From the NCBI GenBank assembly GCA_028285305.1, contig JANQPV010000014.1, forward strand, positions 147,158-211,157: DNA of 64,000 bases. Reading direction: 5' to 3'. Positions 19,733 to 28,030 of this stretch are shown one piece after another. Positions within the stretch are counted from its first letter, which is position 1, and each line of letters opens with the position of its first letter. The DNA is from Alphaproteobacteria bacterium (GTDB lineage Bacteria; Pseudomonadota; Alphaproteobacteria; SMXP01). The notes below the pieces were generated by a model. The model was not told the DNA's origin and ran no database searches. It saw only the letters and a program-made list of their open reading frames with translations. Both the position numbers and the translations under genes were made by a program.

Positions 19733-20737
19733 TTATCCTAGGGGGTGGCGGTTGGACGCGGAGTATTGTCCGGTCACAAAGTGTTCCAGTTGCCGTTCGA
19801 TATCGCCAAGAAGACCGGAGGCACCAAAACGAAACAAGTGTGGACTAAGCCACATATCGCCCAACTCTTCCTTGACAAGAATAAGGTAAGTCAACGCGTC
19901 TTTCGCATTGCGAATACCACCGGCCGGTTTGAACCCGACCTTATGTCCCGTGCGTGTTTCGTAGTCGCGTATGGTTCGCATCATGACCAAACTGACGGGA
20001 AGTGTGGCATTGACGCTTTCCATGCCGGTCGATGTCTTCACGAAATCCGCCCCTGCCATCATGCAAGTCATCGACGCTTTGGCGACCTTTGTGTAGGATC
20101 CAATCTCGCCGGTTGCGAGGATCGTCTTGAGATGGGCCGAACCGCAGGCTTCTTTGAACGAACAGACTTCCTCATAGAGCGCTTGCCAGTCGCCTTTGAG
20201 GGCATGGCGGCGGGAGATGACGATATCGATTTCTTTTGCACCTGCCTCGACAGAGTGCTTGATCTCCTCCAGTCTCAAATTGAACGGTGAAAGACCTGCC
20301 GGAAAGCCTGTCGAGACCGCAGCAACCGGAACATCCGAGCCCTTCAGGGCCTCAACAGCTGCAGCAATCATTTCGTGGTAGACACACACAGCGCCCGTCG
20401 TGATCTGACGATCCGCCATGCCGAGGGCCTTTAGTAAGTCTAATCGAACTGGATTGCGCGCTTTGGCACACAGCCGGCGCACACGTCCTTCGGTGTCGTC
20501 TCCAGCCAAAGTGGTCAAATCAATGCAAGTTATCGCCTTGAGCAGCCACGCCGCCTGCCATTCCTTTTTTAAGGATCTGCGGCCGGACAATGAAGCGATG
20601 CGCCGATCCGCAGCAGACCGATTCACTCGGATGGTCTCAATCAGCTTAGCATCGAAAGGAATACCGCGATTTGATCCCTGATCCAGGTAATGGACTTTTT
20701 CAGACGTTTCATTGGGCTCTTGGTGCATATGTTCCAT
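19733..20737 (-). CDS. deoC: Deoxyribose-phosphate aldolase
   Basis: Class-I aldolase splitting 2-deoxyribose-5-phosphate into acetaldehyde and glyceraldehyde-3-phosphate. The 334 residues from ATG 20737 include CVYHEMI, VSTGFPAG and the Schiff-base region HKVGFKPAGGIRNAKDA. The N-terminal 60-80 residues are longer than in E. coli DeoC, in line with the longer eukaryote-like subgroup. The start is 25 bases after deoB. In-frame codons farther upstream lie inside deoB and are unlikely to be used. Confidence 0.95.
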   Translation of the reverse strand: MEHMHQEPNETSEKVHYLDQGSNRGIPFDAKLIETIRVNRSAADRRIASLSGRRSLKKEWQAAWLLKAITCIDLTTLAGDDTEGRVRRLCAKARNPVRLDLLKALGMADRQITTGAVCVYHEMIAAAVEALKGSDVPVAAVSTGFPAGLSPFNLRLEEIKHSVEAGAKEIDIVISRRHALKGDWQALYEEVCSFKEACGSAHLKTILATGEIGSYTKVAKASMTCMMAGADFVKTSTGMESVNATLPVSLVMMRTIRDYETRTGHKVGFKPAGGIRNAKDALTYLILVKEELGDMWLSPHLFRFGASGLLGDIERQLEHFVTGQYSASNRHPLG

Positions 20738-20762
20738 GTTCGTCCGTCTACCGCTTTGCCCC

Positions 20763-21980
20763 CTAGAGAAAGGATGTCCCAATCGGCATAGGAGCCATGG
20801 ACAGATGGCTGGCCATGGATTGCGCAATGTCGGCAAATGTATCCCGCCGGCCGATGTTTTGAGGTTCAATGCTTGGGCCCAAAGCTATCACTGGAACATA
20901 CTCCCGGGTATGATCCGTACCGGGCCACGTCGGGTCGCAGCCATGATCGGCCGTCAAGATCAAGAGGTCGTCTTTTCGCAGAGCATCCGACAATATGGGG
21001 ACATAAGTATCGAACTCTTCGAGAGCGCTCGCATAACCGGCCACGTCTCGCCGGTGCCCATACAGCGTATCAAAGTCCACGAAATTTGCGAAGATAATAT
21101 CTGCCGGCGCATCGCCCCTAATCTCGCTCAGAAGAGCTTCGAAAATCGCCCGGTTTCCATGTGCTTTGACCGAACGGGTGGTTCCTTTGTGTGCGAATAT
21201 ATCCGACACTTTGCCGATCGCGACGACAGACCCTCCGCCTTCTGCACACTGTTCAAGGATGGTTGGTGCAGGAGGAGGTGTCGAATAATCGCGGCGATTG
21301 CCAGTCCGTTGAAATGATTGAGGCGACGATCCGATGAAGGGGCGCGCAATGACACGCCCTATGTTGTACTCGTCCACCAGGGTCCTGACGGTTAGGCAGA
21401 GTTCGTACAATCGGTCCAATCCAAAATACTCTTCATGCGCAGCAATCTGAAAGACGGAGTCGGCGGAGGTGTAAACAATCGGTTTCCCACTGCGTACATG
21501 TTCTTCCCCCAATTCCTCAATAATTGTCGTGCCCGAGGCGTGACAATTTCCCAGGAACCCAGGCACGTCCGCATCCCGTTTAATTCGCTCCAAGAGCTCT
21601 GCCGGAAACGATTTCTCCCGGTCCGTGAAGTACCCCCAATGAAACTCGACTGGAACGCCCGCCATCTCCCAGTGACCGCTGGGGGTATCTTTGCCGAAGC
21701 TGCGCTCCTGTGCGAATCCATACTTTGCGGTGAAAGGTTCGCCGCCCGTTTTGCCGTTCGAGATCCCTGCCGCTTGCTCCGCGGCCGCCAAAAACCCCAA
21801 ACGCGCCAAATTGGGGACCGAAAGAGGCCCTTGTCTCAGATCCGCCCGGTCAGCGCGTCCATTCGCGCACCATTGCAAGATATGACCAAAGGTATTGGCC
21901 CCCTCGTCACCGAACGCCTTGGCATCAGGGCTTGCCCCTACCCCAAGCGAGTCCAATACCGCTACAATGGCCCGGGCCAT
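20763..21980 (-). CDS. deoB: Phosphopentomutase
   Basis: Alkaline-phosphatase-superfamily mutase converting (deoxy)ribose-1-phosphate to the 5-phosphate. The 405 residues include the metal-binding start VAVLDSLGVGASPDA and the C-terminal metal motif TADHGCDPTWPGTDHTRE. It is the first gene of the 18-gene minus-strand train. A leader of about 100 bases separates it from the TTGT-N2-ACAA dyad shared with the divergent GntR gene. It links Pnp (which makes the 1-phosphate) to DeoC. Confidence 0.97.
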   Translation of the reverse strand: MARAIVAVLDSLGVGASPDAKAFGDEGANTFGHILQWCANGRADRADLRQGPLSVPNLARLGFLAAAEQAAGISNGKTGGEPFTAKYGFAQERSFGKDTPSGHWEMAGVPVEFHWGYFTDREKSFPAELLERIKRDADVPGFLGNCHASGTTIIEELGEEHVRSGKPIVYTSADSVFQIAAHEEYFGLDRLYELCLTVRTLVDEYNIGRVIARPFIGSSPQSFQRTGNRRDYSTPPPAPTILEQCAEGGGSVVAIGKVSDIFAHKGTTRSVKAHGNRAIFEALLSEIRGDAPADIIFANFVDFDTLYGHRRDVAGYASALEEFDTYVPILSDALRKDDLLILTADHGCDPTWPGTDHTREYVPVIALGPSIEPQNIGRRDTFADIAQSMASHLSMAPMPIGTSFL

Positions 21981-22079
21981 GTTTCGTTCTTCCTAAACCA
22001 GCTCTTACGGGTACTCAGGATTGAACCCTCCAGGCAGACGGACACCTGATCGCCCTTATACCCAACACAAAAACGAGAA

Positions 22080-22095
22080 AAATTGTTTACAAACT
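22080..22095. promoter_or_regulatory. Candidate operator TTGT-N2-ACAA between deoB and gntR
   Basis: TTGTTTACAA at 22083-22092 lies in the only divergent spacer of the deo/gntR region. The TTGT/ACAA half-sites match the 10-bp dyad found before uraH and before the TonB receptor gene. Dyads of the form GT-N2-AC are typical targets of FCD-type GntR regulators, and such a regulator is encoded right beside it. The flanks here are not symmetric beyond the core, so this is the weakest of the three. Confidence 0.45.
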
Positions 22096-22137
22096 GACAC
22101 GATATTGTAGGGATTAGAAGACTTCAACGACAAGAAA

Positions 22138-22926
22138 TTGCCAGAAACCTCTCACTTTGCTGCGATTGTTAGGTTTCGGCGACGGTTGGGGGCCAAGTTC
22201 TTGACAAAGCACTCAAGTAGGGAAAATGCGTCCCTTCCTGCGGACCGTGATAGCGCCGAAGAAATCGTTTATGGGGAAATCATTCAAGCGATTCTTGAAC
22301 AACGATTGGCGCCGGGGACCCGCCTGACGGAAGAAAGCCTCAGCGGCATTTTTGGTGTGAGCCGCTCGATCGTTCGGAAAACGCTTGCGCGCTTGTCGTA
22401 CGAAAAGATTGTCGAGCTTCGTCCTCACCGCGGCGCGATTGTTGCCGAGCCCACGCTAGAGGAAGCGCGTATGGTCTTTGACGCCCGTATCGTCCTGGAA
22501 AACTCCATTGTGGGCTCGCTTCCGGCAGAGCTTCCCCGCCGGGCTCTCGCGGATTTGCGAGAGCTGGTCGAACAAGAAAATGAGCTCATCCAGGCGCGAA
22601 ACCAATTCGGGTGGATTAGATTGTCGGGCGAGTTCCACGTTCAAATCGCGCAATTGTCCGGAAACCGACTTTTGGTGGGATTTCTCAATGAGCTCATCAC
22701 CCAGACGTCCTTGGCGATCGCTCTTTACAGCCATGTTGGCTTAAATCCATGCAGCAACACGGAGCATATGGACATATGCGCCGCTTTGGAAAAACGCGAC
22801 TTCCATAAAGCGGCCGAATTGATGAAATCACATTTGGAGGCGTGTAAAAACTCTCTCGCTAAGCGCGCCAACATCCAATCGGATGATTTGAAATCGGTAT
22901 TCCGCACTCCTCTATCGAATTGCTAG
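22138..22926 (+). CDS. GntR-family transcriptional regulator (FCD domain)
   Basis: A 262-residue regulator with an N-terminal winged helix (about 40-105; LTEESLSGIFGVSRSIVRKTL is the recognition region) and a C-terminal helical FCD ligand domain. The start is uncertain: TTG at 22138 or TTG at 22201, with no good ATG. It is divergent from deoB and followed 37 bases later by pnp, so it is placed to control both directions. The effector is unknown; a purine-pathway intermediate would fit. Confidence 0.9.
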   Translation: MPETSHFAAIVRFRRRLGAKFLTKHSSRENASLPADRDSAEEIVYGEIIQAILEQRLAPGTRLTEESLSGIFGVSRSIVRKTLARLSYEKIVELRPHRGAIVAEPTLEEARMVFDARIVLENSIVGSLPAELPRRALADLRELVEQENELIQARNQFGWIRLSGEFHVQIAQLSGNRLLVGFLNELITQTSLAIALYSHVGLNPCSNTEHMDICAALEKRDFHKAAELMKSHLEACKNSLAKRANIQSDDLKSVFRTPLSNC

Positions 22927-22963
22927 TTCAAACTAACACCCCCTAAGAGACGGACACGAAGCC

Positions 22964-23830
22964 TTGAGTCAAAACGAAATTGAACAGAATGCCGCCGCTA
23001 TTCGTCAGAAGTACTCAGATGCGTTTCCCAAAACCGCGCTTATTTTGGGAAGTGGGCTAGGCGGGTTCGCCGATACACTGGAGGGAAGCACCATCATCTC
23101 TTACGAGGAGATACCCACGTTTCCGCAATCAACTGTTCAAGGGCACGCAGGAAGATTGGTGATTGGGAACGCCGGAGGCGTGACGATTGCTTGCATGCAG
23201 GGGAGAATGCATCTTTACGAAGGTTATGAAGCCCAGCGTCTTGGGATTTCCATTCGTACACTGTATTCTTTGGGAGTGGAGACCCTCATTATTACCAATG
23301 CTGCGGGTGGGATTAAACAGGGCCTCACGCCCGGTGGACTGATGGTCATTACAGATCACATCAACTTCTCAGGGCACAACCCACTGATTGGCCCAAACGA
23401 CGATTCGTTTGGCGTCCGATTTCCAGACATGACAAATGCCTATGATCCCGGGCTTCGCGCGGAGCTTCATCAAGTCGCGAAGGAAAAATCTATCGACTTA
23501 CAAGAAGGCGTCTACCTGCAACTGACCGGACCGAGCTTTGAAACGCCCGCGGAAATAAGAATGCTCAAAACACTCGGCGCGGATGCTGTGGGTATGTCCA
23601 CTGTGCCGGAATGTATCGTCGCCAGGCATTGCGGTATGAGGGTCGCCGGATTGTCCGTCATCACGAATCTGGCTGCCGGGATCGCCGACCACGAGATCAC
23701 GCACGAGGATACGATGGAAAATGCGGACCGCGCCCTCGATAACTTCAGTACGATGATGACGGAGTTCTTGCGGCGCATCAGTGCTCAACCGTCCAACGGC
23801 GCAAACCACAAAAATCCGCTTTCAGGTTAA
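22964..23830 (+). CDS. Purine nucleoside phosphorylase (class I, trimeric type)
   Basis: Phosphorolyses inosine and guanosine (and deoxy forms) to base and pentose-1-phosphate. The 288 residues show LILGSGLGGFADTL (phosphate loop, residues 26-39), MQGRMHLYEGY, NAAGGIKQG, GPSFETPAEIR and AVGMSTVPE, all signatures of the PNP/MTAP class. The likely start is a TTG at 22964 (LSQNEIEQ). It follows the GntR regulator in the same direction and supplies substrate to DeoB and XdhAB. Confidence 0.95.
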   Translation: MSQNEIEQNAAAIRQKYSDAFPKTALILGSGLGGFADTLEGSTIISYEEIPTFPQSTVQGHAGRLVIGNAGGVTIACMQGRMHLYEGYEAQRLGISIRTLYSLGVETLIITNAAGGIKQGLTPGGLMVITDHINFSGHNPLIGPNDDSFGVRFPDMTNAYDPGLRAELHQVAKEKSIDLQEGVYLQLTGPSFETPAEIRMLKTLGADAVGMSTVPECIVARHCGMRVAGLSVITNLAAGIADHEITHEDTMENADRALDNFSTMMTEFLRRISAQPSNGANHKNPLSG

Positions 23831-23923
23831 CGTCGTTCAACCCACCGCCTTGGCTTGCCATAGACCGCGAAGCCATGTACCAAACTTGCCCTTTCCGGGA
23901 TTGAATGCGAGTGATTGGGACTT

Positions 23924-24487
23924 ATGGAAAAAATCTTCATCGATGCGAATTCTCTTTTAGAGTACTCCTTCCAGCTGGCTGAAATCATTTTGGAGGACGG
24001 GTTCCGCCCCGATTACATCGTTGGCATCTGGCGCGGCGGCACACCAGTGGGAATTGCGGTGCAAGAGTATCTGGACTACCGCGGCATAGAAACGGACCAT
24101 ATCGCAATCAGAACGTCTTCTTATACCGGCATTGCCCAAAGAAGCTCCCGCGTTCGCGTTCATGGCCTGGGATACATTATCGATAATATCAGTTACGATG
24201 ATAACCTGCTGATCTTAGACGATGTTTTTGACACAGGTCTCAGTATTGATGCCGTCTTACGGGAATTGAGAGAGAAGTGTCGCCGCAATACGCCGGAGAC
24301 AATCAAAGTTGGGACGGTCTACTACAAGCCCGGCAAACGCAAAACCGAGCGCGTTCCCGACTACTATGTTCATTCTACGGATGACTGGCTGGTCTTTCCG
24401 CACGAACTGCATGGACTAACGGTTAAAGAAATCCGAGAGGGTAAGCCTGACAGTATCGCCCGGCTCTTTCAAGACGATCCGACCTAA
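23924..24487 (+). CDS. Purine-type phosphoribosyltransferase
   Basis: A 187-residue type-I PRTase with the PRPP loop LLILDDVFDTGLS near residues 97-109 and the N-terminal GIWRGGTPVG pyrophosphate loop. Length and layout resemble hypoxanthine/xanthine/guanine PRTases, so it probably salvages bases back to nucleotides, opposing the catabolic genes around it. It follows pnp by 93 bases on the same strand. ATG 23924 is preferred over a GTG/ATG three codons upstream. Base specificity cannot be read from the sequence. Confidence 0.8.
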   Translation: MEKIFIDANSLLEYSFQLAEIILEDGFRPDYIVGIWRGGTPVGIAVQEYLDYRGIETDHIAIRTSSYTGIAQRSSRVRVHGLGYIIDNISYDDNLLILDDVFDTGLSIDAVLRELREKCRRNTPETIKVGTVYYKPGKRKTERVPDYYVHSTDDWLVFPHELHGLTVKEIREGKPDSIARLFQDDPT

Positions 24488-24496
24488 AGGAGAAGC

Positions 24497-25693
24497 TTAA
24501 GGCTCTTTGCCCAAATGTTGAATGATCCACGTCCCGAGCTTTTGACGCTCTTCGTCCGTGATGAGAATCTCCCCGCCCATCGGCATGACCCGCGTTACCA
24601 CGGCCTGTTCATAAATTTTCGCCGCATGCTGCTTTATCAAGCGCTCACTTTCTAAGGACACCCCTCCGGGAATTGGCCCGTGATCGCGGTTGGCCGGATT
24701 AAACGCGTGGCAGGTGACGCAATGGGTCTGGACGATGCCGCGGGCCTCAACAAAGGAGATCTCTTCGTCAAGTGGGGCCAGTCTTTGCCGGGACTGCGAT
24801 ACGCCTGCAAACATCATCGTTCCCAAAAAGGCAGCGAAGCCGAGGACCAACAGGTGATACTCAACCTTGCCGATGTTTCGTCGATTGAGAAAATGCCTGA
24901 AATACCATCCCGACAGGCTAAGACCCGCCAGAATGACCCAGCCGAATTCGTTGCCGAATGTCATGGGGTAGTGGTTGCTGATCATGATAAACACGACCGG
25001 CAATGTCATGTAATTGTTGTGCAAGGAGCGTTGTTTGGCGGCTTTGCCCAGTGCAGGATCCGGCGTGTCACCGGCCTTTAGGGCCGCGACGACCTTGCGC
25101 TGATTGGGAATTATGACGAAGAATACATTCGCGGCCATCACGGTTCCCAATATTGCGCCAACGTGGATGAACGCTCCGCGTCCGGAAAAAACTGAACTCA
25201 GCCAGATCGCAACGCCCAGCATCACGATTGACCACATGACGCCAAAGATCTTGTTGTCGTTCCCCATGCCGGAACGGCACATTGCGTCGTAGATGAGCCA
25301 ACTGCCTGCGAGAGCGCCTAAGCCGATACCGATCGCCTGCCACTGTGACAGATCCGCTTTTGACTTATCGATCAGAAAGGCATCCGCGCCATAATAATAC
25401 ATGAGCGACAGCAGCAAAAACCCCGTAATCCACGTGAAGTATGCCTCCCATTTGAACCAGTGCAGGTCTTCCGGCAATTCGGGGGGCGCAACCATGTACT
25501 TTTGATTGTGATAGAATCCGCCGCCATGAACCGCCCACAATTCTCCGCTTACGCCCTCTTTTGCCGTGGCAGCGGCGCGCAGATTGTTGTCCAACCAGAC
25601 GAAATAGAAGGACGTGCCGATCCATGAAATACCGACAAGGACATGGACCCAACGCAATGCCAGGTTCAGCCATGAAACGAAATCTATGTCCAT
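24497..25693 (-). CDS. puuD: Membrane urate oxidase PuuD (cytochrome-c-linked)
   Basis: Integral membrane urate oxidase of the PuuD type, 398 residues. It has about eight transmembrane helices, starting with LALRWVHVLVGISWIGTSFYF, then a C-terminal periplasmic cytochrome c domain with CVTCH at 325-329 and methionines near 370 as likely axial ligand. Unlike uricase it can pass electrons to the respiratory chain instead of making H2O2. The start follows the xdhB stop with no gap. It is last in uraH-xdhA-xdhB-puuD, which supplies its substrate. Confidence 0.95.
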   Translation of the reverse strand: MDIDFVSWLNLALRWVHVLVGISWIGTSFYFVWLDNNLRAAATAKEGVSGELWAVHGGGFYHNQKYMVAPPELPEDLHWFKWEAYFTWITGFLLLSLMYYYGADAFLIDKSKADLSQWQAIGIGLGALAGSWLIYDAMCRSGMGNDNKIFGVMWSIVMLGVAIWLSSVFSGRGAFIHVGAILGTVMAANVFFVIIPNQRKVVAALKAGDTPDPALGKAAKQRSLHNNYMTLPVVFIMISNHYPMTFGNEFGWVILAGLSLSGWYFRHFLNRRNIGKVEYHLLVLGFAAFLGTMMFAGVSQSRQRLAPLDEEISFVEARGIVQTHCVTCHAFNPANRDHGPIPGGVSLESERLIKQHAAKIYEQAVVTRVMPMGGEILITDEERQKLGTWIIQHLGKEP

Positions 25694-28030
25694 TCAAGAT
25701 GCCTCCGCCGCAAGCGACCGCATTTCCTCGACGGCCATCAGTACACGCTCGGGCGTTGCCGGCGCATCGAGCATGGGCATCTTACGGTGTGCCCCAACGC
25801 TCGCGACCGCATCGGTCAATGCGGAAAAGACTGAAATCGCGAGCATGAGCGGCGGCTCTCCCACGGCTTTTGAGCGATAGATCGTCTCTTCGGGATTCCT
25901 TCCCTTTGACCAAAGCGCCATGTTGAAAACCGCTGGACGATCACTGCACACCGGAATCTTGTAGGTCGACGGGGCATGGGTCATCAATTCGCCGCGGTCG
26001 TCCCAATAGAGCTCTTCGGTTGTGAGCCACCCCATGCCCTGCACGAATCCGCCCTCGATCTGACCCAAATCGATGGCCGGATTGAGCGATTTTCCAACAT
26101 CGTGCAATATATCTGTGCGCAGAACACGGTGCTCGCCGGTTAAGGTATCAATGATGACTTCGGAGACGGCGGCCCCATATCCGAAATAGTAAAAAGGATG
26201 GCCGCTATGAGTGTCCCGGTCGTAGTGGATTTTGGGTGTACGGTAGAAACCGGTCGCCGAGAGTGACACGCGCTCGAAGTACGCCTCTTCCACGAGGCGT
26301 TCGAACGGGACCGCATTGTTTCCTATGAGGACTTGATTGTCATTGAAGCTGATGAGATCGGCCGCGCAGTCATACTTTTCGGCCGCAAAGGCGATCAGTC
26401 TTGCCTTGAGTGTTGTGGCCGCATCTCGCGCCGCCATGCCATTCAGATCGGACCCTGCAGACGCGGCTGTCGGCGAACTGTTGGGAACTTTGTCGGTGGT
26501 GGTAGAAGAGATCTTGATTTTGTCGATGTCGATCTGAAATTCTTCGGCAACAACCTGCGCGACCTTGATAAACAGTCCCTGGCCCATTTCGGTGCCGCCG
26601 TGATTCAGATAAACGCTGCCATCTTTATACAAATGAATGAGGGCGCCTGCCTGATTGAGATGGCGAGCCGTAAAGGAAATACCGAACTTAACCGGCGTCA
26701 ACGCTATTCCCTTCTTTGTGAATGCGTTCTCACTGTTGTAAGCCTTGATCTCGTCCCGCCGGTGAACATAATCCGACGAAGTCGTCAATTCCTGCACGAT
26801 CTGACCAATTACATTTTCTTCGACCTTCTGGTGGTAGGGCGTCACATCCCTCGGCGACTTCCCATAGAAATTTGCTCTGCGTACCTCAATGGGATCGAGC
26901 TCCAGATACATGGCGATCTCATCCATAATCCGTTCGATTACCATCATACCCTGGGGCCCGCCAAAGCCCCGGAACGCCGTGTTGGAAACGGTGTTGGTTT
27001 TGAACCTGTGGGATGTGATGCGCACATCTGGGATATAGTACGCATTGTCGGAATGGAACATCGCCCGATCATTGACCGCTAGAGACAGGTCGGCCGAGCA
27101 CCCGCACCGGGACGAAAGCGTTATATCCGCGGCCATGAGACTTCCGCTCTCATCGAATGCTACGTCGTATGCCGCCTCAAAATCATGCCGCTTTCCAGTC
27201 ATGATCATATCATCGTCTCTATCCAGACGAAAGCGGGCAGGACGTTTTGCTTTCACGGCAACCAATGCAGCGGCCGCCGCCAGCAGGGCCGGCTGGGTCT
27301 CTTTTCCCCCAAACCCGCCGCCCATACGCCGGACTTCGACGGCAACCGCATGACTCGGGATGCTAAGCACACGGGCAATGATCTCTTGCACTTCGCTTGG
27401 ATTTTGGGTCGAGGAATGGACCAGCACTCCGCCGTCCTCGTCAGGTATGGCGTGACACACCTGACCTTCCAAGTAGAAGTGATCTTGGCCGCCGATGCAC
27501 AGCTTGCCCGCGAGGCGGTGGGAGGCGTGCTGTAAAGCCGCCGGCGCGTTTCCTCGCTCCATCACTTGTGGATCTTCAAGGACAGAGCCACGCTCGGATG
27601 CGCGCGCTATTGTCAATGCGGGCTCGCCGGACGCGTAAACAATCTCTGCGCGCTGGGCGGCTTTAAGGGCAAGATCTCTTTCTCGCGCCGCAACAACGAA
27701 TAGGCTTTGTCCCACAAAACTCAGTTCTTTATCCGCGAATAACAGATCATCGCCAGCGATGGGGCTAACATCGTTCTTTCCCGGAATATCATCCGCGGTG
27801 AGTACCAGCTCTACACCGGGAGATGATCTAACCTGAGAGAGGTCCATGGATACAATCTTGCCGTTGGCGATCTCGCTCTTGCCGAAGGCCAAATGAAGCA
27901 GACCCCTCTCTTCCGGCATATCGTCGATGTAGATCGCCCCGCCGGAAACATGCTTAGCGGCGCTGTCGTGCGTGAGAGCTTGTCTTACCCCACCGCGTAT
28001 TTTTGGGTTGGCGGAGCTATCCATGCGCAT
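25694..28030 (-). CDS. xdhB: Xanthine dehydrogenase, molybdopterin subunit
   Basis: Large Moco-binding subunit, 778 residues from ATG 28030. Conserved regions are GGGFGGKETQP near 250, the loop NTAFRGFGGPQGM, GTEMGQG and the glutamate-bearing C-terminal KAVGEPPLML. It overlaps the 3' end of xdhA by 14 bases. An upstream in-frame start at 28078 would lie deeper in xdhA. The XdhC maturation factor normally found beside it is not in this window. Confidence 0.96.
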   Translation of the reverse strand: MRMDSSANPKIRGGVRQALTHDSAAKHVSGGAIYIDDMPEERGLLHLAFGKSEIANGKIVSMDLSQVRSSPGVELVLTADDIPGKNDVSPIAGDDLLFADKELSFVGQSLFVVAARERDLALKAAQRAEIVYASGEPALTIARASERGSVLEDPQVMERGNAPAALQHASHRLAGKLCIGGQDHFYLEGQVCHAIPDEDGGVLVHSSTQNPSEVQEIIARVLSIPSHAVAVEVRRMGGGFGGKETQPALLAAAAALVAVKAKRPARFRLDRDDDMIMTGKRHDFEAAYDVAFDESGSLMAADITLSSRCGCSADLSLAVNDRAMFHSDNAYYIPDVRITSHRFKTNTVSNTAFRGFGGPQGMMVIERIMDEIAMYLELDPIEVRRANFYGKSPRDVTPYHQKVEENVIGQIVQELTTSSDYVHRRDEIKAYNSENAFTKKGIALTPVKFGISFTARHLNQAGALIHLYKDGSVYLNHGGTEMGQGLFIKVAQVVAEEFQIDIDKIKISSTTTDKVPNSSPTAASAGSDLNGMAARDAATTLKARLIAFAAEKYDCAADLISFNDNQVLIGNNAVPFERLVEEAYFERVSLSATGFYRTPKIHYDRDTHSGHPFYYFGYGAAVSEVIIDTLTGEHRVLRTDILHDVGKSLNPAIDLGQIEGGFVQGMGWLTTEELYWDDRGELMTHAPSTYKIPVCSDRPAVFNMALWSKGRNPEETIYRSKAVGEPPLMLAISVFSALTDAVASVGAHRKMPMLDAPATPERVLMAVEEMRSLAAEAS

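Noticed and set aside
22003..22046. tRNA-like GGGTTCAATCC on the minus strand before deoB
   Set aside because: It resembles a T-loop, but the flanking five-base stem does not pair and there is no acceptor or anticodon arm.
26333..27082. 249-residue open frame antisense to xdhB
   Set aside because: It lies wholly inside xdhB and has no ribosome site or recognisable family.
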